Source of the DNA: an uncultured Blautia sp.
Lineage (GTDB): Bacteria; Bacillota; Clostridia; Lachnospirales; Lachnospiraceae
NCBI GenBank assembly: GCA_902476765.1
Contig: CABSEJ010000139.1
Location: 1-8,531, forward strand
Length of the DNA stretch: 8,531 nt
Direction of reading: 5' to 3'
Under the pieces are notes generated by a model that saw only the letters and a program-made list of their open reading frames with translations, did no database searches and was not told where the DNA came from. Positions 1 to 5,680 of this stretch are shown here, piece after piece; positions within the stretch are counted from its first letter, which is position 1, and the number at the start of each line of letters is the position of its first letter. The position numbers were made by a program, and so were the translations under genes.

Positions 1-1423
1 CTGCCGTAGTATTTCCCAGGGAATCCAAAGCATCCGTCCGCTTACGGACTTCCGGCTCCAGCCCCGCCATCTCCGCTATGCCTCCTGCATTATCCGCAAT
101 AGGACCGTAAGCATCTGTGGCCAAAGTGATTCCCAAGGTGGAAAGCATGCCTACCGCAGCCAGTGCAATACCGTACAAGCCTCTGGTTGCCTCTGCAAAA
201 CCTCCGGAACAGGCATAAGCAGCCATAACGCAGATTACTACAATAAGAATAGGAAGAGCTGTGGAAAGCATGCCAAGGCTCAGGCCTCCGATAATAATGG
301 TTGCGGAGCCAGTACGGGATTTTTCCGCCAGGTTCTGGGTAGGGCGGTATGTATCGGAAGTAAAATATTCTGTGAAAAAGCCAATGAGTACACCGGCCAG
401 AAGCCCGGAAAGCACAGCCAGATAAAAGCCCATATATTCTCTTCCCAAAGGCAGCCACACCAGCGGGAAAGCCGCCACGGCAATGATAATAGCGCTGGCA
501 TTGGTTCCTCTGCGCAATGCCCCTAAAAGCACGCTCTGCTTGGTGCTTTCTCCGGTCTTTACCAAAAGGCTTCCGATAATAGAAGCGATAACACCTACCG
601 CCGCCAACAGCATAGGTACCACCACTGCATTGACCCGGTCCACGGCCTCAATTTTATTAAAAGCAATGACACCAAGGGCGCAGGCAGATAATATGGAACC
701 CACATAGGATTCGTATAAATCTGCCCCCATACCTGCCACGTCGCCTACATTATCGCCTACATTATCGGCAATTACCGCCGGATTCCTGGGGTCGTCCTCC
801 GGAATTCCTGCTTCTACCTTTCCTACTAAATCCGCTCCCACATCAGCGGCTTTGGTATAAATACCTCCTCCCACACGGGCAAAAAGCGCCATACTGGAGG
901 CACCCATACCGAAAGTCAGCATGGTGCTGGTAATGGTTTCCACCGGAAGCTTAAAAACCAGACGCAGCAGCAAATACCAGATAGAAATATCCAAAAGTCC
1001 CAGTCCCACCACAGTAAAGCCCATAACAGAACCGGCGGAAAAGGCCACGTTCAATCCCTTATTCAGTCCCTCTTGACAGGCAGCCGCTGTTCTGGCATTG
1101 GCCCTGGTTGCAATCTGCATCCCTACAAACCCGGACAGTCCGGAGAAAAATCCTCCTGTCACAAAGGCAAAGGGTACAAACCAGGTCAGAAAACCTAAAG
1201 CCGCCATAAGAGACAGAATAACGAACATTCCTGCGAAAAATACCAGCAGAATCCTGTACTGTCTCCTGAGATAGGCCATAGCCCCGTGATGGATAGACGC
1301 TGAAATTTTTTTCATCCTCTGATTTCCCTGGGAAAATTTCAGTACCTTAGATGCTCTGCTCCAGGCAAACAGCAGCGCTGCAATCGATCCAAACAGTGTC
1401 AATAAAGCCAGTTGATTATCCAT
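1..1423 (-). CDS. hppA: Membrane-bound ion-translocating pyrophosphatase, K+-dependent Na+ type (partial, C-terminus off the left edge)
   Basis: The enzyme hydrolyses cytoplasmic pyrophosphate and uses the energy to pump Na+ and/or H+ across the membrane. About 474 N-terminal residues are visible; family members are usually 650-800 residues, so roughly a third is missing beyond base 1. The protein is rich in membrane segments. It carries the pyrophosphate/Mg2+-binding signature DDPRNPAVIADNVGDNVGD (about residues 210-228), a preceding KAADVGADLVGK stretch (191-202) and a second acidic motif DAYGPIADNAGG near the visible end. In the ADLYESY segment the gate glutamate is at about E238, the position used by Na+-pumping members such as the Thermotoga enzyme, not the shifted position of plant H+ pumps. 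The last visible residues are GNTTA, and Ala after GNTT marks the K+-dependent class. The ATG start is supported by AAAGGAGG 6 nt upstream. Membrane pyrophosphatase is near certain; the ion is inferred from single residues. Confidence 0.96.
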   Translation of the reverse strand, partial: MDNQLALLTLFGSIAALLFAWSRASKVLKFSQGNQRMKKISASIHHGAMAYLRRQYRILLVFFAGMFVILSLMAALGFLTWFVPFAFVTGGFFSGLSGFVGMQIATRANARTAAACQEGLNKGLNVAFSAGSVMGFTVVGLGLLDISIWYLLLRLVFKLPVETITSTMLTFGMGASSMALFARVGGGIYTKAADVGADLVGKVEAGIPEDDPRNPAVIADNVGDNVGDVAGMGADLYESYVGSILSACALGVIAFNKIEAVDRVNAVVVPMLLAAVGVIASIIGSLLVKTGESTKQSVLLGALRRGTNASAIIIAVAAFPLVWLPLGREYMGFYLAVLSGLLAGVLIGFFTEYFTSDTYRPTQNLAEKSRTGSATIIIGGLSLGMLSTALPILIVVICVMAAYACSGGFAEATRGLYGIALAAVGMLSTLGITLATDAYGPIADNAGGIAEMAGLEPEVRKRTDALDSLGNTTA

Positions 1424-1468
1424 GTCAAACCTCCTTTGCTATAAAACAAGTCTCTTCTGTCTTGTTCC

Positions 1469-1498
1469 ATTATACTGCTTTTTCCCGGATGAATACAA
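1469..1498 (-). promoter_or_regulatory. Candidate sigma-A promoter of hppA
   Basis: On the minus strand a perfect TATAAT -10 box (1474-1469) lies 18 bp downstream of a weak TTGTAT -35 box (1498-1493). Transcription would start near 1462, giving a leader of about 40 nt that ends in the hppA ribosome binding site. A 6-bp inverted repeat (AACAAG at 1445-1450, CTTGTT at 1461-1466) sits at the predicted start and could be a small operator or leader hairpin; this is unproven. The -10 match is good and the -35 match is poor. Confidence 0.5.
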
Positions 1499-1560
1499 TA
1501 TTTTCTGTAAATTTTTCTTTTTCCACACGAAAGTCAGATGGTTTTATACTTTATCACTAT

Positions 1561-1601
1561 GTCTATACAGCTCAGCAAGCAAGCTTGCTGTCTGCATAGA
1601 C
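1561..1601 (-). other. Strong hairpin between the ABC importer operon and hppA
   Basis: A perfect 8-bp inverted repeat (CAGCAAGC at 1573-1580, GCTTGCTG at 1583-1590) is nested in a second arm pair: GTCTAT (1561-1566) with ATAGAC (1596-1601), and CAG (1568-1570) with CTG (1592-1594). Together they form one interrupted stem of about 17 bp. It lies about 85 nt after the stop codon of the ATPase gene and upstream of the hppA promoter candidate, so the simplest reading is a transcript end or 3' stabiliser of the importer mRNA. No run of T follows it in the minus direction, so it is not a textbook intrinsic terminator. The rest of the 1424-1685 gap is AT-rich, with no gene that I can support. Confidence 0.55.
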
Positions 1602-1685
1602 CCAGTTCGGGGCTTTCTCTTAATATTATTATTCAGGTGTTTGTTTTATTCTTGGAATGTTTTCTTCTCGGAAAATTTTATTTTC

Positions 1686-2489
1686 TTATTTTTGCTCCAT
1701 AGCCTCTTTCGCCTTTCTATAGGAAACGCAGACAGGCCTGCCGCTCCAGGGGTCTTTCTCAATGCAGGCTTCCAGGGAAAAAACTTGCCGCAGTACCTCA
1801 GGGCTCATGACCTGTTCCGCTGTTCCCTGGCAGAAAATTTTACCTTCCTTCATGGCAATCATCTTATGAGAAAATCTGGCAGACAGATTTAAATCATGGA
1901 TAACCAGAGCAATGGTTTTTCCCTGTTCTTCATTGAGTTTTTTCAATAGCTCCAGCACTTCCAACTGATGGGCCATATCCAGATAAGTAGTGGGTTCGTC
2001 CAAAAGAATCAGAGGAGTATCCTGGGCCAGGGCCATGGCAATCCAGGCTCTCTGCCGCTGTCCTCCTGAAAGGGCCTCTAAATCTCTTTTTGCCAGCTTC
2101 TCCATATGAGTAATTTCTAAGGCCCAATGTATCTTCTCTCGGTCCTTTTCCGTCAATCGTCCCAGTCCTTTCTGATGAGGATAACGGCCGTATGCCACCA
2201 GTTCTTCCACGATAAGGCCCTGAGGCGCCTGGGGACTTTGAGGCAAAATGGACATTTTCCTTGCCACTTCTCTGGCTGGCATGCGGGCGATAGCCTGTCC
2301 ATCCAGATAGACTCCTCCTTTACAGGGCAGGATTCGTGCAAGTGCCTTCAGAAGAGTGGATTTTCCACAGCCGTTAGGCCCTATGACCGAAGTAATCTCT
2401 CCCCTGGGAATTTCCACAGACATAGGAGGAATCACAAGGGTCTTGTCATAAGACACCGATAAATTTTCTCCCTTTAGTATAGTATCCAT
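1686..2489 (-). CDS. ABC transporter ATP-binding protein, iron/siderophore (FecE/FhuC-like) type
   Basis: This is the ATPase that powers the importer encoded by the three genes upstream of it; it would work as a dimer on the cytoplasmic face. All ABC motifs are present in 267 residues, a normal length: Walker A GPNGCGKST (37-45), Q-loop glutamine at 84 (ILPQ), signature LSGGQRQR (140-147), Walker B LILLDEP (160-166, catalytic E165), D-loop TYLD and switch histidine H198 in VIHDLN. The pattern GLIVEELVAYGRYPHQ after the Q-loop is typical of ferric-siderophore, haem and cobalamin ATPases. The start ATG lies 10 nt after the stop codon of the preceding permease, and its ribosome binding site (AGGAG) overlaps that TAG stop, pointing to coupled translation as the last gene of the operon. 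The ABC assignment is very secure. The substrate is inferred from the family and the neighbouring regulator; haem or cobalamin cannot be excluded. Confidence 0.95.
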   Translation of the reverse strand: MDTILKGENLSVSYDKTLVIPPMSVEIPRGEITSVIGPNGCGKSTLLKALARILPCKGGVYLDGQAIARMPAREVARKMSILPQSPQAPQGLIVEELVAYGRYPHQKGLGRLTEKDREKIHWALEITHMEKLAKRDLEALSGGQRQRAWIAMALAQDTPLILLDEPTTYLDMAHQLEVLELLKKLNEEQGKTIALVIHDLNLSARFSHKMIAMKEGKIFCQGTAEQVMSPEVLRQVFSLEACIEKDPWSGRPVCVSYRKAKEAMEQK

Positions 2490-2499
2490 CTCAACTCTC

Positions 2500-3507
2500 C
2501 TATTCCTTCATTAAAAGATAAATAAAATAAGGGGCTCCCATAACTGCCGCTACAATTCCTATAGGAATTTCATGAGGCGGCAAAAGACTCCTGGAAATCA
2601 TATCTGAAACCGCCATAAGGCAGCCTCCTGTCAGCAGAGAAGCCGGCAGCAGGACTCTGAAATCCGGCCCCACCAGCTTTCTGGATAAATGAGGGCAGAC
2701 CAGGCCTACAAAGCTCAGGCCTCCGCCTACGGCGCAGCACAAACTGGACATAGTCACCGCTGTCCCTAAAAGCAGCAGATTCTGACGGGAAACCCCAACG
2801 CCCAGCCCCGTGGCAGTCTGCTCCCCCAATGCCAGCACATTCAGTGTTCTGCTTTTGCTCATAGAGAGCACAAGCAACAGGAACATAACCGGCGCCAAAA
2901 TCTTCAGATTTTCCCAGTCAGCGCCCCAAATACTGCCGGAAATCCAACTTTGTACAAAAGCATATTCACTGTCTGGCATTCCCAGCATGAGAATGGAGGA
3001 AAGACTGGAAACACCCATGGACACAGCCACTCCCACAAGGAGAAGTCTTCTGGGTGAAAGGCCTCTTCTGGTGCGGGCCAGCCGGAAATCCAAAACAGCT
3101 ATTGTTATAGAACCTCCAAAGGCCAAAACAGGCAGCAAATAGGAATAGCCTTCTGCTCTTCCTGAAAAAAACACCAGAAACAAAGCAAGAAATAGACCGC
3201 CTCCGGCGTTAATACCTAAAATTCCCGGCTCTGCCATAGGATTTCGGGAAACACCTTGAAGAATAGCCCCTGAACCGGCCAGTCCCATGCCTACTAACAT
3301 GCTGGTAAAAACTCTGGGCAGCCTTAGATGAAACAGTGTATAACGAAGCCCTGGTTCTCCTTGTCCCAGCAGCAGCTCCCCTATCTGTCCCGGTTCTATT
3401 TTCCGATAACCGGCATTTATGTTCATCCACAGAAGCACCAGCAGCAACAAAAAGAGAATAAGAATACATAGCCAGGCAGAAAGTCTTGTTTTACCTCTTT
3501 TAATCAA
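2500..3507 (-). CDS. FecCD-family ABC transporter permease (second permease, TTG start)
   Basis: This is an integral-membrane subunit of the iron-chelate importer, 335 residues, matching the family norm of about 330-350. Family marks in order are: an N-terminal membrane segment (about 12-28), HLRLPR (60-65), the QGVSRNPMAEPGILGINAG segment (84-102), the ATPase-coupling loop ALGEQTATGLGV (226-237), SFVGLVCPHLSR (265-276) and PHEIPIG (311-317) near the C-terminus. The start is inferred to be TTG at 3507-3505: the next ATG (residue 28) would cut through the first membrane segment, and an AAGGAGG site lies 9 nt upstream. The start overlaps the stop of the upstream permease by 8 nt, so the two are probably translationally coupled. 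It would pair with the other permease as a heterodimeric channel. Family certainty is high; the exact start is less certain. Confidence 0.94.
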   Translation of the reverse strand: MIKRGKTRLSAWLCILILFLLLLVLLWMNINAGYRKIEPGQIGELLLGQGEPGLRYTLFHLRLPRVFTSMLVGMGLAGSGAILQGVSRNPMAEPGILGINAGGGLFLALFLVFFSGRAEGYSYLLPVLAFGGSITIAVLDFRLARTRRGLSPRRLLLVGVAVSMGVSSLSSILMLGMPDSEYAFVQSWISGSIWGADWENLKILAPVMFLLLVLSMSKSRTLNVLALGEQTATGLGVGVSRQNLLLLGTAVTMSSLCCAVGGGLSFVGLVCPHLSRKLVGPDFRVLLPASLLTGGCLMAVSDMISRSLLPPHEIPIGIVAAVMGAPYFIYLLMKE

Positions 3508-4501
3508 TGGCTCTCTCCTCCTTTCTCACTATCCACAAAAAGAAAGGAACACCCACCGCCGCAAACACCAGACCTACAGGAGTCTCTCCGGGTGCATGGA
3601 TTACTCTTGACAAAACATCGGCAATTACCATAAAGAATGCTCCCAGAATCAGCGAGCCAGGTATCACGAAACGGTAATCTCCTCCCAGAAAATGTCTGGC
3701 AATATGGGGAACAAGAAGTCCCACAAAGGCAATAGGACCTGCCAGGGCCACGGCTCCCCCTGCCAGAAGAAGCACTGCCAGCAGGCTGAATGCCCTGGTT
3801 TTTTCTACAGAAATCCCCAGTCCTCTGGCTGCCTCCTCTCCCAGGCTCAGTACAGAAATTTTTCCCGAAAGCACCAGCCCCAGGGCCAGACCCAGTACAA
3901 GAACCGGCGCTGCAAAAACCAATTGCTTTCCCCTGATTCCCGCTGCTCCTCCTGCCGTCCAAAAGGTCAAATCATATCCTATATTATAGAAAATAGCAAT
4001 AGCCTGGCTGAGAGAAGAAAGAAAAATGCTCACCCCGCTTCCTGCCAGTACCAAATGTACCGGATTCAGCCTTCTTTTTTTCAGAAACATCATACCATAG
4101 ACTACAGCCATGGCTCCGGCTGCTCCCAAAAAGGAAAAAAGCACTACTCCTGAAAAATTCAGTCCCGGCCAAAAGGCCAGACAAAGAGCCAGAGCAAAAA
4201 CTGCCCCGGCGTTGATTCCCAGAAGGCCGCTGTCTGCCAGAGGATTTCCCGTCACCCCCTGCATAATAGCTCCTGCCGTGCCAAAAGCAGCTCCTACCAG
4301 TATACAGCCTATGGTTCTGGGTATCCGAAGCTCCAGCACCACCAAATGCTGGTGATTTGTCAGCTCCGGATTTTCCAGCGCCTGCAAAACCTGCCCAGCC
4401 GGTATCCTGGTACCGCCGTAAAATAGGGAAAGGGCTGCAGCCAATATGACTGCAGCACCTACGCCAAACAGGAAAATCCATTTTTTTCTGTCTGTTCTCA
4501 T
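3500..4501 (-). CDS. FecCD-family ABC transporter permease (first permease)
   Basis: This is an integral-membrane subunit of the importer, 333 residues, with an N-terminal membrane segment at about 8-27 and several further hydrophobic stretches. Diagnostic family motifs are ELRIPR (57-62), GVTGNPLADSGLLGINAGA (82-100), the predicted ATPase-contact loop GEEAARGLGI (221-230), FVGLLVPHIAR (259-269) and PGETPVG (304-310). The ATG overlaps the TGA stop of the binding-protein gene as ATGA (4 nt), with a GGGGAGGA ribosome binding site inside the end of that gene, which implies translational coupling. It shares motif order with the neighbouring permease but the sequences are clearly diverged, as usual for FecC/FecD- or FeuB/FeuC-type pairs. 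Substrate specificity cannot be read from the permease. The family call is very secure. Confidence 0.95.
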   Translation of the reverse strand: MRTDRKKWIFLFGVGAAVILAAALSLFYGGTRIPAGQVLQALENPELTNHQHLVVLELRIPRTIGCILVGAAFGTAGAIMQGVTGNPLADSGLLGINAGAVFALALCLAFWPGLNFSGVVLFSFLGAAGAMAVVYGMMFLKKRRLNPVHLVLAGSGVSIFLSSLSQAIAIFYNIGYDLTFWTAGGAAGIRGKQLVFAAPVLVLGLALGLVLSGKISVLSLGEEAARGLGISVEKTRAFSLLAVLLLAGGAVALAGPIAFVGLLVPHIARHFLGGDYRFVIPGSLILGAFFMVIADVLSRVIHAPGETPVGLVFAAVGVPFFLWIVRKEERAID

Positions 4502-5481
4502 GCTTCCTCCCCGCTGAAACCTCTGAAAAATCCAAGAAACATATCCAACTGCCCGCTTAAAGTAATAGGGTCCCTATGCATAAAGGCCACCTGCTCATAA
4601 GGCATAATCCTTCCTGCCTTCACCGCTTCCAGGTTCTGCCAAATCTGAGAATCTTCTACAAAGGCGCTGTCCGTATCCGCCAGGGTACTGTAGAATATAA
4701 AGTCTCCTGTATATTCCGGCAGAGCTTCCAGAGAAATCACCTCATAAGTCCCGTCTCCTTCTACCATACTTTCCTGTACCTTCTGAGGCGCTTTCAGTTC
4801 CCACATGTCATAAAGGATACTTCCGCCTCTGGCAAAATGGCTTCCCATAGAATATATCTGCTGGGGCCAGACTTCCACAATGGATACTGTTCTGTCTCCC
4901 ACAATATTCTGAATTTCTTCCTTAGAATCCATAACCTTTTTATTAAAATCCTGGATATATTTTTCTGCTTCTTCTTCCTTTCCCACTAAGTCGGCAATAT
5001 ACCGGAATAACTCTTCATCGGAACGTTTTCCATCCTGAATGTATACGGTAGGCGCAATTTCCCCATACTTCTCATAATCTGCCTCTGTAATGGTCACAAT
5101 TAAATCCGGCTGCTCCTGGGCAATCATCTCCAAGGAGGTTTCCGCACTGTTTACATTCATTTCCTGAATCCCTTCTATGCTGTCTGCCAGAAAAGGATTA
5201 GACAAAGCGTAAGGAGATGCAATGGCAGGCTTCACCCCCACTGCTAAAAATTCTCCCAGATAATAGTCTGAAAAGATGACTTCCGGATTTTCCGGTATCT
5301 CCACTTCCCCCTTGTCCGTCTGTACCACCCTCATTCTCTGGGAGGCCTTCATCTCTTTCACCATCTGGTTATCCCCATTTTGGTTCTTTGTCTCTGTTTC
5401 CTGACCGCCGCATCCGGCCAACAATCCTGCCACAGCCCCAGCTGCTAAAAATATTGCCAGTTTCTTTCTATAATTTTTCAT
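4498..5481 (-). CDS. Iron-chelate (siderophore-type) ABC transporter substrate-binding lipoprotein
   Basis: This is the extracellular lipid-anchored receptor that delivers the iron chelate to the permease pair. It has 327 residues with a lipoprotein signal: basic MKNYRKK, a hydrophobic core and the lipobox LAGC, with the modified cysteine at C24. A short polar linker (25-50) precedes a class III (FecB/FepB/FeuA-like) binding fold: VEIPENPEVIFSDYYLGEFLAVGVKP (about 60-85), then SLEMIAQEQPDLIV (116-129) and YEKYGEIAPTVYI (136-148), the usual phrasing of this family, and a long helix (about 155-195) joining two lobes. E77 is a plausible N-lobe glutamate for docking on the permease; this is inference. 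The ATG is preceded by AAAGGA at suitable spacing. It is the first gene of the operon and lies divergent from an AraC-type regulator. Catecholate, hydroxamate and haem ligands cannot be separated from sequence alone. Confidence 0.93.
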   Translation of the reverse strand: MKNYRKKLAIFLAAGAVAGLLAGCGGQETETKNQNGDNQMVKEMKASQRMRVVQTDKGEVEIPENPEVIFSDYYLGEFLAVGVKPAIASPYALSNPFLADSIEGIQEMNVNSAETSLEMIAQEQPDLIVTITEADYEKYGEIAPTVYIQDGKRSDEELFRYIADLVGKEEEAEKYIQDFNKKVMDSKEEIQNIVGDRTVSIVEVWPQQIYSMGSHFARGGSILYDMWELKAPQKVQESMVEGDGTYEVISLEALPEYTGDFIFYSTLADTDSAFVEDSQIWQNLEAVKAGRIMPYEQVAFMHRDPITLSGQLDMFLGFFRGFSGEEA

Positions 5482-5529
5482 ATCCTGTCCTTTCTTTTCT
5501 TTTTATAGTTTTTATATAAATTTCTCAAA

Positions 5530-5543
5530 TTAGCCATAGCTAA
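5530..5543. promoter_or_regulatory. Short palindrome in the importer leader
   Basis: TTAGC (5530-5534) and GCTAA (5539-5543) are perfect 5-bp arms around a 4-bp centre. It abuts a larger palindrome on its right side and shares the TAA at 5541-5543 with it. The arms vaguely recall the TTAG...CTAA ends of DtxR/IdeR-type iron boxes, but the full consensus is absent. In mRNA it would form a small hairpin in the untranslated leader of the binding-protein gene. Low-confidence element. Confidence 0.3.
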
Positions 5544-5562
5544 CTTACAGTGCTGTATGTTA
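5541..5562. promoter_or_regulatory. 22-bp palindromic operator candidate over the importer transcription start
   Basis: The arms TAACTTACAG (5541-5550) and CTGTATGTTA (5553-5562) are inverted copies matching at 9 of 10 positions, separated by 2 bp. The site lies immediately downstream of the predicted -10 box on the minus strand and covers the expected start point, the classical place for a repressor. The importer context makes an iron-responsive repressor the obvious guess, but the sequence is not a standard Fur or DtxR box. An AT-rich TTATCATAA (5560-5568) next to it is only loosely Fur-like. In RNA the arms could also form a leader hairpin. Confidence 0.5.
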
Positions 5563-5590
5563 TCATAATGAGGAAACAATTGCAATACAC
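5562..5590 (-). promoter_or_regulatory. Candidate promoter of the importer operon
   Basis: On the minus strand TATGAT (5567-5562) is a 5-of-6 match to a -10 box. At 17-bp spacing the -35 position (5590-5585) reads GTGTAT, a very poor match, and is immediately flanked upstream by TTGTCA (5596-5591), the third copy of the regulator repeat core. A weak -35 box with an adjacent activator site is what an AraC-activated promoter would show. An alternative pairing is TTGCAA (5585-5580) with TAACAT (5562-5557) at 17 bp. The leader to the start codon would be about 75 nt. Confidence 0.45.
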
Positions 5591-5617
5591 TGACAAGATT
5601 ACACCTTTTTAGACAAT
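5590..5617 (+). promoter_or_regulatory. Possible promoter of the AraC-family regulator gene
   Basis: CTGACA (5590-5595) resembles a -35 box at 5 of 6 positions, and GACAAT (5612-5617), 16 bp downstream, is a 4-of-6 -10 match. The -10 overlaps one of the direct repeats, so binding there would be expected to repress the regulator gene while activating the divergent importer. The match is weak and other start sites in this AT-rich stretch are possible. Confidence 0.3.
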
Positions 5618-5638
5618 AACAGGAACCTTTTCAGACAA
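5591..5638. promoter_or_regulatory. Tandem direct-repeat operator candidate for the AraC-family regulator
   Basis: ACCTTTTTAGACAA (5603-5616) and ACCTTTTCAGACAA (5625-5638) match at 13 of 14 positions and start exactly 22 bp apart, about two turns of DNA, so both copies face the same side of the helix. Read toward the importer they are TTGTCTGAAAAGGT and TTGTCTAAAAAGGT. A third partial core, TTGTCA (5596-5591), follows 20 bp further on and touches the importer -35 region. AraC-family proteins bind tandem direct half-sites of this size and spacing, and a gene of that family begins about 40 bp away. This is the best-supported regulatory element in the window. Confidence 0.65.
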
Positions 5639-5680
5639 ACCACAATGCAGGTTTTCTGTAAGAAGATAAGGAGAACTCTC

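Noticed and set aside
734..764. Short tandem DNA repeat inside hppA (repeated TCGCCTACATTA units).
   Set aside because: It encodes the conserved DNVGDNVGD active-site motif, so the repetition reflects protein constraint.
1351..1892. Small plus-strand reading frames over the hppA start, the intergenic gap and the ATPase end.
   Set aside because: They are antisense to well-supported genes, rich in Phe/Cys/Ser, lack ribosome binding sites and resemble no family.
5558..5571. Fur box over the importer -10 region.
   Set aside because: Only TTATCATAA is palindromic; the remaining positions of the 7-1-7 or 19-bp Fur consensus do not fit, so I mention it only as a loose resemblance.
5645..5680. Longer regulator protein starting at the ATG at 5645.
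   Set aside because: No ribosome binding site precedes it, while the ATG at 5681 has AAGGAG at ideal spacing and begins the family-like N-terminus.
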